Shown here one piece after another: positions 1-9,638 of a stretch of DNA of 64,000 nucleotides. The notes beneath the pieces were generated by a model. It saw nothing but the letters and a program-made list of their open reading frames with translations. It ran no database searches and was not told where the DNA came from. Numbering within the stretch: position 1 is the stretch's first letter; each line of letters opens with the position of its first letter. Source of the stretch: Clostridiales bacterium (GTDB taxonomy: Bacteria; Bacillota; Clostridia; Oscillospirales; Oscillospiraceae); assembly GCA_004558115.1 (NCBI GenBank), contig SFDT01000005.1, forward strand, positions 1 to 64,000, written 5' to 3'. Made by a program: the position numbers and the translations under genes.

Positions 1-60
1 TGGCAGACCGCACACTTGATTGTAACAGGGATTCTTATTCATCGCTTAAGCTCTTTTGAA

Positions 61-88
61 CCACTCGCTTAGCGAGTGGTTTTCTTTA
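61..88 (+). terminator. Intrinsic terminator of an upstream gene outside the window
   Basis: An 8-bp perfect stem (CCACTCGC / GCGAGTGG) with a 3-nt loop is followed by TTTTCTTT. It would end transcription of a rightward gene whose body lies before the window. Frame 1 of bases 1-72 is open to a TAG, but too little is visible to identify a product. Confidence 0.7.
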
Positions 89-91
89 TAC

Positions 92-126
92 AAAAAGGAC
101 TGTTCAACAGGAACAGTCCTTTTTTC
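92..126. terminator. Bidirectional terminator downstream of the TetR gene
   Basis: A 13-bp inverted repeat (AAAAAGGACTGTT / AACAGTCCTTTTT) has A and T tracts on both sides. It sits just after the TetR stop codon on the minus strand and also backs up the upstream plus-strand terminator. Confidence 0.85.
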
Positions 127-709
127 ACATCTGGAGCAGCCCTTCCGCCGCCCCCTGGACTAGACGGTCCGCCATGGACACCAGTTCCTCTCCGGGCAGA
201 TCCATCCCCCGGCCGAACCACTCTTTCACAAGGCCGATGAGGCCGTAGGTGAGAAAGCTCATCAGATAGTCCAGCTGTTCCGGGGACACATCCCGGAACC
301 AGGCCTCCGTCAGGCGGGAGCCGTTGCGGTAGATGAGCTTTTGGAGGCGGTCCACAAAGCCGCTGGCGGTGCTGCTGTCCAGCAGCATCCCAATGATGGT
401 CCGGTGCTCCACCACATAGTCTAAAATCGGCAGCAGCACCGGCCGCAGGGTCCGCTCCGCCGTGCTTTCGGCCATATGGGCGTCCACCAGGGCCTGGGCC
501 TCCGCCAGCATGTCCTCCTCCACGCTTTGCAGCAGGGCCGCCGTGTCCGGATAATGCAGGTAAAAGGTCCCCCGGTTCAGGTCCATCCGCTCCGTAATGT
601 CCCGGACGGTGATCTCCGAAAACCGCTTTTCCTGCATCATCTGCAAAAGCCCTTCCTTTAAAAGCCGCCGGGACCTGCGGGACCGGCGGTCCTCCGACTG
701 TTTTTCCAT
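125..709 (-). CDS. TetR/AcrR family transcriptional regulator
   Basis: A 194-aa regulator. The N-terminal helix-turn-helix (about residues 15-60) contains the typical ITVRDITERMDLNRGTFYLHY pattern; the C-terminal helical part is the ligand/dimer domain, resembling the DhaS/TetR_C type. ATG at 709 was chosen because an AAAGGAG site lies 10 nt upstream. The in-frame ATG at 772 has no SD and falls in the promoter region. The gene is divergent from the coiled-coil protein and MMPL exporter, which it very likely represses. The family is certain; the inducer is unknown. Confidence 0.88.
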   Translation of the reverse strand: MEKQSEDRRSRRSRRLLKEGLLQMMQEKRFSEITVRDITERMDLNRGTFYLHYPDTAALLQSVEEDMLAEAQALVDAHMAESTAERTLRPVLLPILDYVVEHRTIIGMLLDSSTASGFVDRLQKLIYRNGSRLTEAWFRDVSPEQLDYLMSFLTYGLIGLVKEWFGRGMDLPGEELVSMADRLVQGAAEGLLQM

Positions 710-771
710 GACGCTGCTTCTCCTTTCAGCCACATCCCGTTTCCCTTTAGACAAAACCGGGAATGTGTCCA

Positions 772-821
772 TTGTTTTTTTCTGTTGAGCGTATTATAAT
801 CTCTCCCGAAAAATAAATCAA
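772..821. promoter_or_regulatory. Overlapping divergent promoters sharing one -10 core
   Basis: On the plus strand TTGTTT (772-777), 17 nt, TATAAT (795-800) faces the exporter operon. On the minus strand TTGATT (821-816), 17 nt, TATAAT (798-793) faces tetR. The two -10 boxes overlap in the 8-bp palindrome ATTATAAT (793-800), so the promoters should compete for polymerase. Confidence 0.75.
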
Positions 822-835
822 CATCTTTTTATTAT

Positions 836-849
836 TCAACATTTGTTGA
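836..849. promoter_or_regulatory. Candidate TetR operator
   Basis: A perfect inverted repeat TCAACA-TT-TGTTGA lies between the exporter start site and its RBS. A further half-site TCAACA at 818-823 overlaps the tetR -35, and TGTTGA occurs at 783-788. The placement suits an autoregulating TetR repressor; binding is inferred. Confidence 0.5.
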
Positions 850-869
850 TTATCGAGAGGAGCATATTT

Positions 870-3125
870 ATGATCCAACAACTACATCCCCGCCGTCTGC
901 TGGCTCTGGCCACCGCCTTGACCCTGGCGGCCGCCTGCGTGGTCCCCGCCGCCGCCGCGGAGCCCATCGGCGACGGCGTGGCCCCCACCTGCGACGAGGC
1001 CTATTACGCCACTTTGGACTATTACGGCAACCTGACAGAGGGCAGCGTGGTCAAGAGCTACATTCTCAACGGTGCCGACACCCTGACGGACTACGGTACA
1101 TATGACCAGGTGCTAAATCTGACGGATCATACGGAGCCCACGGTGCGGGGCGGCGTCACCACCTTCCGCTTCGACCCGGACAATGCCCCCTCCCACTTCT
1201 ATTTTGAGGGAAAGACCTCGGCGCCCTTTGAGACCCTGCCCTGGACGTTGTCCATCCGTTATACCCTCAACGGCGTGCCTACCAAGGCGGAGGACCTGGC
1301 GGGCAAGACCGGTGTGGTGGAGATATCCGTGGACGCCATTCCCAACGAAAGCGCCAGCCAGTACGCCAAAAACAACTACACCCTGGCGTCTATGGCCCTG
1401 TTCAACCAGGACGACATTTTGTCCCTGGAGGCCCCCGGCGCCCAGGTACAGCTGGTTGGCAACCTGCGGGCGGTGCTGTTTCTGGCTTTCCCCGGAGAGG
1501 AGCAGCACTTCACCATCCGGGTGGGCGCCGAGGACTTCTCCTTCGGCGGCATGACCTTTATGATGGTGCCCGCCACCCTCAGCCAGCTGGAGGAGATCGC
1601 CAAGCTCAGCGACCGGAAGGATGAGCTGGAGGAAGACTATCACAAGCTCTCCGACAGCCTGGACACCCTGCTGGACGCCTTCGGCAACATGGAAGGCAGC
1701 CTGTACGCCACCGCCAACGGCCTGGACCAGCTGAACCAGGCCCGGGGCACCATCTCCGCTGGCAAGGGGGCCATCTATGACGGCACCGACGCCCTGCGGG
1801 AGGACCTGACGGGCATTGCCGCCCTGCTGGACCCGGTGGCGGAGCAGGTCCGCTCCGCCAGCCAGACGGTCACGGACGCCAAGGCGGTGCTGAACACCAT
1901 GACGGACACCGCCCTGTCCCTGCAAGGCCAGCTGGAAGACCTGGAAGACGCCCTGGAAAACCTGGAGGACAGCAACGATGTGCGTCGGCTCATCCAGGAC
2001 GCCGCCGGCATGAAAAAGAGCCTTCAGAATCTGGAAAACGCTTTGGACAGCCTTGACCGCATCCCCTCTGTGAAATCCCCCCTGGAGGGCCAGGACATCG
2101 ACGCCATCCGGGAAAACCTGCCCCGGGTGAAGGCCATGGAGCCGGGTTTCCGGGCAAGCGGCATGGACAGCTTTTATGAATACGCCTGCGAGGTCCTGTG
2201 GCAGCAGTATGCCGCCCAAAACGCCATCACCCAGGAGACGCCGGGCTACGACCAGTACCGCCAGGCCTTCCTGGCCGGCGGCGGCAGCGAGGCCGCCAAG
2301 GGGCTGGCCGCCATTTATGACTCCTGGTCCTCCGACCCGGAGGCCTTTGAGTTCCTGCTGGACCACTCCGACACCATCGACGACTTGCTGGACCAGCTGA
2401 ACACCACCACCAGCGGTGTCAGTGACGCCCTGGAGCAGGTGGCCGGTCCCACCGCCGCCGTGGTGGGCAAGCTGGCGGACCTGTGCGGGGACATGGATGA
2501 TCTGACGGACCTGCTGGATGACACCGACGACCTCTCCGCCGCCATCCGCCACAGCTCCAAGAAGCTGCGCAGCATTCTGGACAGCACCGATGACCTGCGC
2601 ACCATTCTCAACAACTATGAGCCCACCGCCCAGGAGACCCTCAAGACCCTGGAGGACCTGAGCGTCACCGCCGCCGCCACCGTCCGGGACAGCGAGCAGC
2701 TGGCCTCCGACGCGGAAGCCCTGCTGAAGGCCTCCGGCACCCAGCTGGACGCCGGCACGAAGCAGACGCTCTCCGGTCTGGCCGCCGCTTTGCGGCAGGC
2801 GGCCAGCGGCCTTGCCACCACCAACGAGGTAAAGGAGGCCAAGAGCAGCATCAATTCCATCATTGAGGATACCTGGAATGAGCACACCGGCGACATCGAC
2901 AACCTCCTGAACATGGACGCCACCGCCGAGACCATCTCCCTGACCTCCCCGGAAAATCCCGCGCCCCAGAGCATCCAGGTCATCATTCGCTCCCAGGAGA
3001 TCAAGGCGGAGGAACAGGATACGGAGGAGGCCGCCAAAGCCAGTCCCAACAAGGGCACCTTCTGGAGCCGAGTGGCCCAGATGTTCAAGGACTTCTGGGC
3101 GGCCATCACCGGCATCTTCCACTGA
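870..3125 (+). CDS. Secreted coiled-coil partner of an MMPL exporter
   Basis: A 751-aa protein with a Sec signal peptide (cleavage likely near AAAAA-EP, about residue 30). A beta-rich N-terminal domain runs to about residue 230, followed by long heptad-rich helices (about 250-680) with many LxxLxDxLDxLDD-like repeats, and an amphipathic Trp/Phe-rich tail. ATG at 870 follows GAGAGGAG; an in-frame TTG at 843 lies in the operator. It is 27 nt from the MMPL gene and shares its promoter. Such extracytoplasmic coiled-coil proteins commonly accompany MMPL/RND exporters in Firmicutes. A role as tethering or gating partner is inferred; no enzymatic motif is seen. Confidence 0.7.
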   Translation: MIQQLHPRRLLALATALTLAAACVVPAAAAEPIGDGVAPTCDEAYYATLDYYGNLTEGSVVKSYILNGADTLTDYGTYDQVLNLTDHTEPTVRGGVTTFRFDPDNAPSHFYFEGKTSAPFETLPWTLSIRYTLNGVPTKAEDLAGKTGVVEISVDAIPNESASQYAKNNYTLASMALFNQDDILSLEAPGAQVQLVGNLRAVLFLAFPGEEQHFTIRVGAEDFSFGGMTFMMVPATLSQLEEIAKLSDRKDELEEDYHKLSDSLDTLLDAFGNMEGSLYATANGLDQLNQARGTISAGKGAIYDGTDALREDLTGIAALLDPVAEQVRSASQTVTDAKAVLNTMTDTALSLQGQLEDLEDALENLEDSNDVRRLIQDAAGMKKSLQNLENALDSLDRIPSVKSPLEGQDIDAIRENLPRVKAMEPGFRASGMDSFYEYACEVLWQQYAAQNAITQETPGYDQYRQAFLAGGGSEAAKGLAAIYDSWSSDPEAFEFLLDHSDTIDDLLDQLNTTTSGVSDALEQVAGPTAAVVGKLADLCGDMDDLTDLLDDTDDLSAAIRHSSKKLRSILDSTDDLRTILNNYEPTAQETLKTLEDLSVTAAATVRDSEQLASDAEALLKASGTQLDAGTKQTLSGLAAALRQAASGLATTNEVKEAKSSINSIIEDTWNEHTGDIDNLLNMDATAETISLTSPENPAPQSIQVIIRSQEIKAEEQDTEEAAKASPNKGTFWSRVAQMFKDFWAAITGIFH

Positions 3126-3152
3126 TGCGGGGAAAGGATAGGTGTTGTTCCC

Positions 3153-5300
3153 GTGATCGAAAAAATCGCCCATAAGCTGACGCGAAAGCCCAAGCTGGTG
3201 GCCGCCATTGCCGTGCTGATGCTCATTCCCTCCATCATCGGCTTTGCCGCCACCCGTATCAACTACGACATCCTCTCTTACCTCCCCCAGGACCTGCCCT
3301 CCTCCCAGGGAGAGCAACTGCTGGAGGACCCCTTCCAGATGGCCGCCACCAGTATGCTGGTGGTGGACGGTATGCCGGCAGGCTATACCAACGACCTGCT
3401 GAACGCCATCCGAGACGTTCCCGGCGTTTCCAACGCCATCTGGATCAGCAACCTGGTGGGCATCCAGATCCCCACGGACATGATCCCCGCCAGCTTCCGG
3501 GATATGTTTTTCTCCGGTGACGCCACCATGATGATCATCCAGTATGACCACCCCGGCGCCTCTGACGAGACCATGCAGGCCATTGAGGACGTGCGGAGCA
3601 TCTGCAACGAAAAGTGCTTCCTGGCCGGTTTTTCCGTGGTCATCAAGGACACCCGGGATGTGATGGACAGCGAGCTGCCCCTGTTCGTGGGCCTTGCGGT
3701 GCTGCTGGCCCTGCTGGCCATGAGCGTGACGCTGGAATCCACGGTGCTGCCCCTGGTCTTTATCGCCAGCATCGGCATGGCCGTGGTGTACAACTTCGGC
3801 ACCAACATCTTCTTGGGGGAGATCTCCTATATCACCAAGGCCATCGCGGCGGTCTTGCAGCTGGGCGTCACCATGGACTACTCCATCTTCCTCTACCGCC
3901 GGTACGAGGAGGAGCGGCTCCACTACGACGACAAGCGGGACGCCATGGCCCAGGCCATTATCGCGGCCTTCCGGTCCCTGTCCGGCTCCAGCCTCACCAC
4001 CATCGCCGGCTTTCTGGCGCTGTGCTTCATGCAGCTGACCCTGGGCCGGGACATCGGCATCGTCATGGCCAAGGGCGTGGTGCTGGGCGTGGCCACCGTC
4101 ATTCTGGTGCTGCCCAGCCTGGTGCTTATTTTCGACAAGCAGATCGACAAGCACAAACACAAGACCCTTATCCCCAGCTTTCACCGCCTCAACAGCTTTA
4201 TCCTCCGGCGGCGGGTACCGCTGGCGATCCTGGCGGTGCTGCTGTTTTTCCCGGCGGTCTACTCCCAGAGCCACGCCAATATCTATTACAAGCTGGACGA
4301 ATCCCTGCCCCGGGACCTGCCCTCCATCGTCAGCAACGAAAAGCTGAAGGATGACTTCGACATGGCCACCTCTCACTTCATCGTGCTGCGGGATGACCTG
4401 TCCGCCGGGGAGATGGGCGAGATGGAGGACCGTTTGGAGGCGGTGCCCGGCGTCACTTCCGTGGTGTCCTACCACCGCATTCTGGGCACCGGTATCCCGG
4501 ACTTCTTCATTCCCTCTGAGGTGCGGGACCTTTTGAAGCAGGGCGGCTACCAGCTGATGATGGTGAACTCCAGCTATGAGCCGGCCACGGACCAGGTATC
4601 CGGCCAGCTGGACAGCATGAACGCCATTCTCCACGAATACGATCCGGAGGCCATGATCACCGGCGAGGGCGCCATGTACCGGGACCTGATCGACACCACC
4701 GCCGTGGACTTCACCGTCACCAACTACATCTCCATCGCGGCCATTTTCCTCATCATTGCCATCGTGTTTCAATCCATCACCATCCCGGCGGTGCTGGTGG
4801 CCACCATTGAGCTGGCCATTTTCATCAACCAGGGCTGCTGCTATTTCACCGGCACCTCCATTCCCTTCATCGCCCCCACCATCATCAGCTGCGTTCAGCT
4901 GGGCGCCACGGTGGACTACGCCATCCTCATGACCTCCCGGTTTCAGGAGGAGCTGCGGAAGGGCCGGCCCCGGATGGAGGCCATCCGGGCGGCGGCCGAC
5001 GCCTCCGACGCCTCCATCGTCACCAGCGCCCTGGTGCTGTTCTGCGCCACGCTGGGCGTGTCCTTTGTGTCCTCCATCGACCTCATCGGCGCCATCTGCG
5101 TCATGCTGGCCCGGGGCGCCCTTATCTCCGCCCTGGTGAGCATTTTCCTCATGCCCGCCGTGCTGTGCGTGTGCGAGCCGCTGTTTAACAAGACCAGCCG
5201 CCACTGGCGCACCACGCCGCCTCCCCGCCGGGGCAAGGCACTCCCCGCCAAAGCGCCGGAGGCTCTCCCCCAGGAAGCCCAGACGGCGGAGCGGCACTGA
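3153..5300 (+). CDS. MMPL/RND family exporter
   Basis: A 715-aa polytopic membrane protein with two repeated halves, each with one TM helix, a large extracytoplasmic loop and a five-helix bundle. The Asp-Tyr proton-relay pairs of MmpL proteins appear twice (TMDYSIFLYRR near residue 240 and TVDYAILMTSR near 590). The GTG start is supported by GGAAAGG about 12 nt upstream. Family members export lipids, hydrophobic drugs or peptides using the proton gradient. Because it is co-transcribed with the secreted coiled-coil protein and faces a TetR gene, it is probably an inducible envelope or efflux system. The substrate is unknown. Confidence 0.88.
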   Translation: MIEKIAHKLTRKPKLVAAIAVLMLIPSIIGFAATRINYDILSYLPQDLPSSQGEQLLEDPFQMAATSMLVVDGMPAGYTNDLLNAIRDVPGVSNAIWISNLVGIQIPTDMIPASFRDMFFSGDATMMIIQYDHPGASDETMQAIEDVRSICNEKCFLAGFSVVIKDTRDVMDSELPLFVGLAVLLALLAMSVTLESTVLPLVFIASIGMAVVYNFGTNIFLGEISYITKAIAAVLQLGVTMDYSIFLYRRYEEERLHYDDKRDAMAQAIIAAFRSLSGSSLTTIAGFLALCFMQLTLGRDIGIVMAKGVVLGVATVILVLPSLVLIFDKQIDKHKHKTLIPSFHRLNSFILRRRVPLAILAVLLFFPAVYSQSHANIYYKLDESLPRDLPSIVSNEKLKDDFDMATSHFIVLRDDLSAGEMGEMEDRLEAVPGVTSVVSYHRILGTGIPDFFIPSEVRDLLKQGGYQLMMVNSSYEPATDQVSGQLDSMNAILHEYDPEAMITGEGAMYRDLIDTTAVDFTVTNYISIAAIFLIIAIVFQSITIPAVLVATIELAIFINQGCCYFTGTSIPFIAPTIISCVQLGATVDYAILMTSRFQEELRKGRPRMEAIRAAADASDASIVTSALVLFCATLGVSFVSSIDLIGAICVMLARGALISALVSIFLMPAVLCVCEPLFNKTSRHWRTTPPPRRGKALPAKAPEALPQEAQTAERH

Positions 5301-5310
5301 CCGCAAAACC

Positions 5311-5350
5311 ATGCCCCCGTGCTTTCAGCACGGGGGCATTTGCCGTTTTG
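5311..5350. terminator. Bidirectional terminator between convergent exporter and liv operons
   Basis: A 13-bp perfect stem (ATGCCCCCGTGCT / AGCACGGGGGCAT) with a TTC loop. Moderately T-rich tails are present in both directions. Confidence 0.75.
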
Positions 5351-5352
5351 GG

Positions 5353-5976
5353 TCATTTACAGAACAGGGGCAGCGCCTTTTTGATCAGTTCCACGCAGCC
5401 CTCCTCCCCCAGGGCCTCGGAATCCAAGCTCAGGTCATAGGCCGCCACATCCCGCCACTCCTCGCCGGTATAGTAGTGGTAATAGGCGGAGCGGCGCTTA
5501 TCCTCCACCCGGATGTGCCGGGACACCTCCCGGGGGCTCCAGGCCAGGGAGTAGGAGGCCACCCGGGCCTCCCGGGCCTCGATGGGGGCGTGGATGAACA
5601 CCTTCAGCACGTTGGGCCGGTCCATCAGCAGGTAATTGGCGCAGCGGCCCAGGATGATGCAGCTCTCCGTGTCCGCCAGCTCCTTGATGATCTTGGCCTG
5701 GAAGCTGAACAGGTTCCGGGTGGAAATGTAATCGTCGCTGTCCGGCGGCAGGATCTCGCCGGTATACACCTTCTCCGCCGCGGAGAGCATCTCTTTCAGG
5801 CCGATGCGTTCGTCCGCCGCGCCGAACAGCCGCTCATGGATGCCGCTGACCTCCGAGGCCTTGCGCAGCAGGTCCCGGTCGTAATAAGGGATGCCCAGGG
5901 CATCTGACAGCTTGCGGGTGATGTCATGGCCGCCGCTGCCGGTCTCCCGGGCCACCGTGATGACAAACTTATCCAT
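5353..5976 (-). CDS. Cytidylate-kinase-like P-loop protein
   Basis: A 207-aa protein of the cytidylate kinase-like family. The P-loop region starts at residue 5 (ITVARETGSGG), followed by a DALGIPYYDRDLL segment typical of the NMP-binding side. These proteins form a family separate from canonical Cmk and their substrate is mostly unproven. A strong AAGGAGG precedes the ATG. It is the last gene of the livKHMGF transcript, 12 nt after livF, an unexpected pairing. Alternative: a kinase for another small phosphorylated substrate. Confidence 0.75.
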   Translation of the reverse strand: MDKFVITVARETGSGGHDITRKLSDALGIPYYDRDLLRKASEVSGIHERLFGAADERIGLKEMLSAAEKVYTGEILPPDSDDYISTRNLFSFQAKIIKELADTESCIILGRCANYLLMDRPNVLKVFIHAPIEAREARVASYSLAWSPREVSRHIRVEDKRRSAYYHYYTGEEWRDVAAYDLSLDSEALGEEGCVELIKKALPLFCK

Positions 5977-5988
5977 ACAGTTTCCTCC

Positions 5989-6690
5989 TTACGCGCCCAG
6001 GTAAGCCTTGCGGACCCGGTCGTCGGCGGCCAGGTCGGAGGCCTTGCCTTCCATGGAAATGGTGCCGGTCTCCAGAACATAGGCCCGGTCGGCCACCGCC
6101 AGGGCCATTTTCGCGTTTTGCTCCACCAGCAAAATGGTGATGCCGCTCTTGTGGAGCTCCTGGATGATGGCGAAGATCTCCTTCACCAGCAGCGGGGAAA
6201 GGCCCATGGAGGGCTCATCCATCAGCACGATCTTGGGGTCCGTCATGAGGGCCCGGCCGGTGGCCAGCATCTGCTGCTCGCCGCCGGACAGCGTGCCCGC
6301 CAGCTGACGGTATCGCTCCTTCAGCCGGGGGAAGTGGTGATAGACCTTTTCCAGGTTCTCCGCGATCTTTTTCTGATCCTTGACGATGTAAGCGCCCATG
6401 CGGAGGTTCTCCTCCACGGTCATGCGGGCAAACACGTGGCGGCCCTCCGGCACATGGGCAAGGCCCAGGCTGATGATGGTGTTGGGCGCCACTTTCTGCA
6501 AATCCTTCCCGTCCAGGGTAATGGAGCCGGAGGCTGCGGTCAAAAGGCCGGAGATGGTGTGCAGCGTGGTGGTCTTGCCGGCGCCGTTGGCGCCGATGAG
6601 GGACACCAGCTCGCCGTCGCCCACAGTGAGGGAAATACCCTTCAGGGCGTGGATGGCCCCGTAAAAGACATTCAGGTCCTTGATTTCCAG
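5989..6690 (-). CDS. livF: Branched-chain amino acid ABC transporter ATPase LivF, probable CTG start
   Basis: A 233-aa ATPase with Walker A GANGAGKTT, signature LSGGEQQ and Walker B IVLMDEP, in a LivF-length protein. The conserved LivF N-terminus (LEIKDLNVFYGAIHALKG) is encoded in frame upstream of the first GTG (6624). The only codons between the SD and this sequence are ACG (6693) and CTG (6690); the reading frame is closed by a TAA that is also the livG stop. GGAGGG lies about 9 nt before the CTG. A GTG start at 6624 would delete the first beta strands, so CTG is the best choice. It energises amino-acid import with LivG. Confidence 0.85.
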   Translation of the reverse strand: MEIKDLNVFYGAIHALKGISLTVGDGELVSLIGANGAGKTTTLHTISGLLTAASGSITLDGKDLQKVAPNTIISLGLAHVPEGRHVFARMTVEENLRMGAYIVKDQKKIAENLEKVYHHFPRLKERYRQLAGTLSGGEQQMLATGRALMTDPKIVLMDEPSMGLSPLLVKEIFAIIQELHKSGITILLVEQNAKMALAVADRAYVLETGTISMEGKASDLAADDRVRKAYLGA

Positions 6691-6705
6691 CGTGGTTCTC
6701 CCTCC

Positions 6706-7471
<766 letters not shown>

Positions 7472-7479
<8 letters not shown>

Positions 7480-8623
7480 GAGCCTTCGCCTCCTTCCGCT
7501 CCGCCCGCTCGGCGGCCTTCCGCAGCCGGACGGCCTTCAGGTCCCGGCCCAGGTTGATGAGGGAAAATTCATAGGAGCCGAAAATTCCCTTGGGCCGGAA
7601 CATGATGACCACAATCAGTACAATGGCATACACCAGCATGGGATACTGGAACACGCCCTGCACCGCTGCCGGCAGCGCCGTCACCCAGGTGCCGTTTTTG
7701 ATCTGGTAGTTCACCAGGAACATGATGACCGCCGCCACGATGGAGCCTGTCAAGGAGCCCATACCGCCCAGCACCACCATGACCACGATAAACGTGGAGT
7801 TCAGGATACCACCGTTGGAGAAGGCGAAAGAGGACGTGGAGAGCGTAGCATTGGCGCAGGCGTACAGGGCCCCGGCCACGCCGGCGAAAAAGGCGGAGTA
7901 GGAGAACGTCATGATCTTATAGAAGGATGTATTGATGCCGGAGGCGGAGGCGGCGATCTCGTCGTCCCGGATGGCCCGAATGGCACGGCCGTATTTGGAG
8001 CGGATGAACATGAACATCATCACGAGGCAGAGCAAGGTCACCAGCAGCGCCACCCACAGGTAGCTGACTTTGCCCTTGCTGCCGAAGCCCAGGCCGTTTT
8101 TATACAGCGACGAAGACGCGGAGCCCAGGCTCAGGCCGTCCTGGCCGCAGAAGGGGAGGTTGTTGATGATGTTGACGATGATCATGCCGAAGCCCAGGGT
8201 GATGATGGCCAGATAGTCGCCCTTCAGACGCAGGGCGGGGATGCCCACCAGCAGACCCACCAGGGCCGCCAGCAGTCCCGCCGCCAGGATGCAGCCAATG
8301 AGGACCGCCAAAAACACGGGGCCCTCCTTGTCCTCGAACACGCCGGCCCGCTCACAGGCCAGGCTCAAAAGCGCCGCCGTATACGCGCCGATGGCCATAA
8401 AGCCGCAGTGGCCCAGGGACAGCTGGCCTAAGAAACCCAGGACCAGGTTCAGCGACGCGGCCAGGATGATGAGGTAGCAGCACTGCCAAAGGCAGGGCGC
8501 CAGCACCAGCTTGAAAGAGCCGCTGCCGCCCATGGCGGCCGTCAGCACCTGAAAGAGGGCAAACAGGACAACGATGACGATGGTATTGAGCAGGTAGCCC
8601 TGCTTCGTTCTGTTTTTCTTCAT
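7472..8623 (-). CDS. livM: Branched-chain amino acid ABC transporter permease LivM
   Basis: A 383-aa permease with about nine TM segments and the LivM core GYLAIITLGFGMIIVNI plus the EAA-like loop around RDDEIAASASGIN. A basic C-terminal tail (RLRKAAERAERKEAKAHA) is cytoplasmic. Its ATG overlaps the livH stop as ATGA, implying coupled translation. It forms the membrane channel with LivH. Confidence 0.93.
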
Positions 8624-9516
8624 ACCTTTTCACCTACATTCTTACCCATAATGCCGGCAGGCTTCAGGATCAGCACGACAATGAGGATCAAAAACACAAA
8701 GGCGTCCGCCATGCTGGAGGAGATGTAGCTGGTGGTAAAGGACTCTACCAAACCGATGACCACGCCGCCCAGCACGGCGCCGGGAATGATGCCGATGCCG
8801 CCCAGCACAGCCGCCACGAAAGCCTTCAGGCCCAGGAGAGAGCCCATGGTGGTGTAGATCTTGGGATACTGGGCCATGTACATCAGCGCGGCCACAGCCG
8901 CAAGGCCCGAGCCGATGGCAAAGGTGGAGAGGATGGTGTGGTTGACGTTGATGCCCATGAGGGTGGCGGCCTCCTTGTCCTCGGAGACGCACCGCATGGC
9001 CCGGCCCAGCCGGGTCTTCTGGGTGAACTCATACAGCACCACCATGACGACGGCGCTGATGGCGATGGTGAGCAGGGTCGTATATTCCAAGGTCACGCCG
9101 GCAATGCGCAGGCCGCCGGCGGCAAAGATCTGGCTTGCGACCTTGGGGTTCGGGCCGATGGCCGGAATGGCCTGGGCCAGGTTTTCCAAAAATAAGCTCA
9201 TGGCAATGGCGGTGATGAGAGCGGTCATATTGGTGCCCTTTTTCCGCACGGGACGGTAGGCGATCAGCTCCGTGCCCATACCAACCAAAGCGCACACCAC
9301 GATGGCCGCCAGCACGGCGGCCCAGGCCGGCAGGCCCAGCGCCGTCGCCATAGGGACGGTGAAGATCATGGTATAGCCGCCCACCATGATGAAATCGCCG
9401 TGGGCGAAGTTGATGAGGCGGATGATACCGTAGACCATGGTATAGCCAAGGGCCACCAGGGCGTAAATGCTGCCCAGGCGGAGCCCCACGGCCAGCGTCT
9501 GGATGAATGTACTCAC
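8620..9516 (-). CDS. livH: Branched-chain amino acid ABC transporter permease LivH
   Basis: A 298-aa permease. The start is GTG at 9516 (product begins MSTFIQTLAVGLRLG), with AGGGGAG 8 nt upstream. The frame stays open to 9774 but that extension crosses the livK-livH terminator and is not LivH-like. It contains the conserved GYTMVYGIIRLINFAHGD motif and the RCVSEDKEAATLMGIN loop that contacts the ATPases. It pairs with LivM. Confidence 0.92.
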   Translation of the reverse strand: MSTFIQTLAVGLRLGSIYALVALGYTMVYGIIRLINFAHGDFIMVGGYTMIFTVPMATALGLPAWAAVLAAIVVCALVGMGTELIAYRPVRKKGTNMTALITAIAMSLFLENLAQAIPAIGPNPKVASQIFAAGGLRIAGVTLEYTTLLTIAISAVVMVVLYEFTQKTRLGRAMRCVSEDKEAATLMGINVNHTILSTFAIGSGLAAVAALMYMAQYPKIYTTMGSLLGLKAFVAAVLGGIGIIPGAVLGGVVIGLVESFTTSYISSSMADAFVFLILIVVLILKPAGIMGKNVGEKV

Positions 9517-9540
9517 GATTGGGTCTCCCCTTTCTTTCCT

Positions 9541-9592
9541 TCTAAAAAAGCAAACAGAGGAGGCGCGCCCGCTGCCGGGCGCCCCTCCTCTG
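9541..9592 (-). terminator. Partial terminator between livK and livH
   Basis: A 17-bp stem with one mismatch (CAGAGGAGG... / ...CCTCCTCTG, 9555-9592) is followed on the minus strand by TTTGCTTTTTT. Being internal to the operon, it probably lets the abundant binding protein be made in excess over the membrane parts. Confidence 0.75.
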
Positions 9593-9638
9593 CTCCGTTG
9601 CAGAGTGTTTATCCGGTTGTCAGCAGGTGCCGCAAGGG

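Noticed and set aside
1..72. Possible C-terminal end of a protein (frame 1, stop at 70-72), perhaps the tail of a transposase ahead of a short hairpin
   Set aside because: Only about 23 codons are visible and no family signature can be read.
1113..5312. A 1399-aa open frame antisense to the exporter operon
   Set aside because: Low-complexity His/Gly/Gln/Val-rich translation without domains. It mirrors the GC3-rich codons of the two real genes and lacks an SD and promoter.
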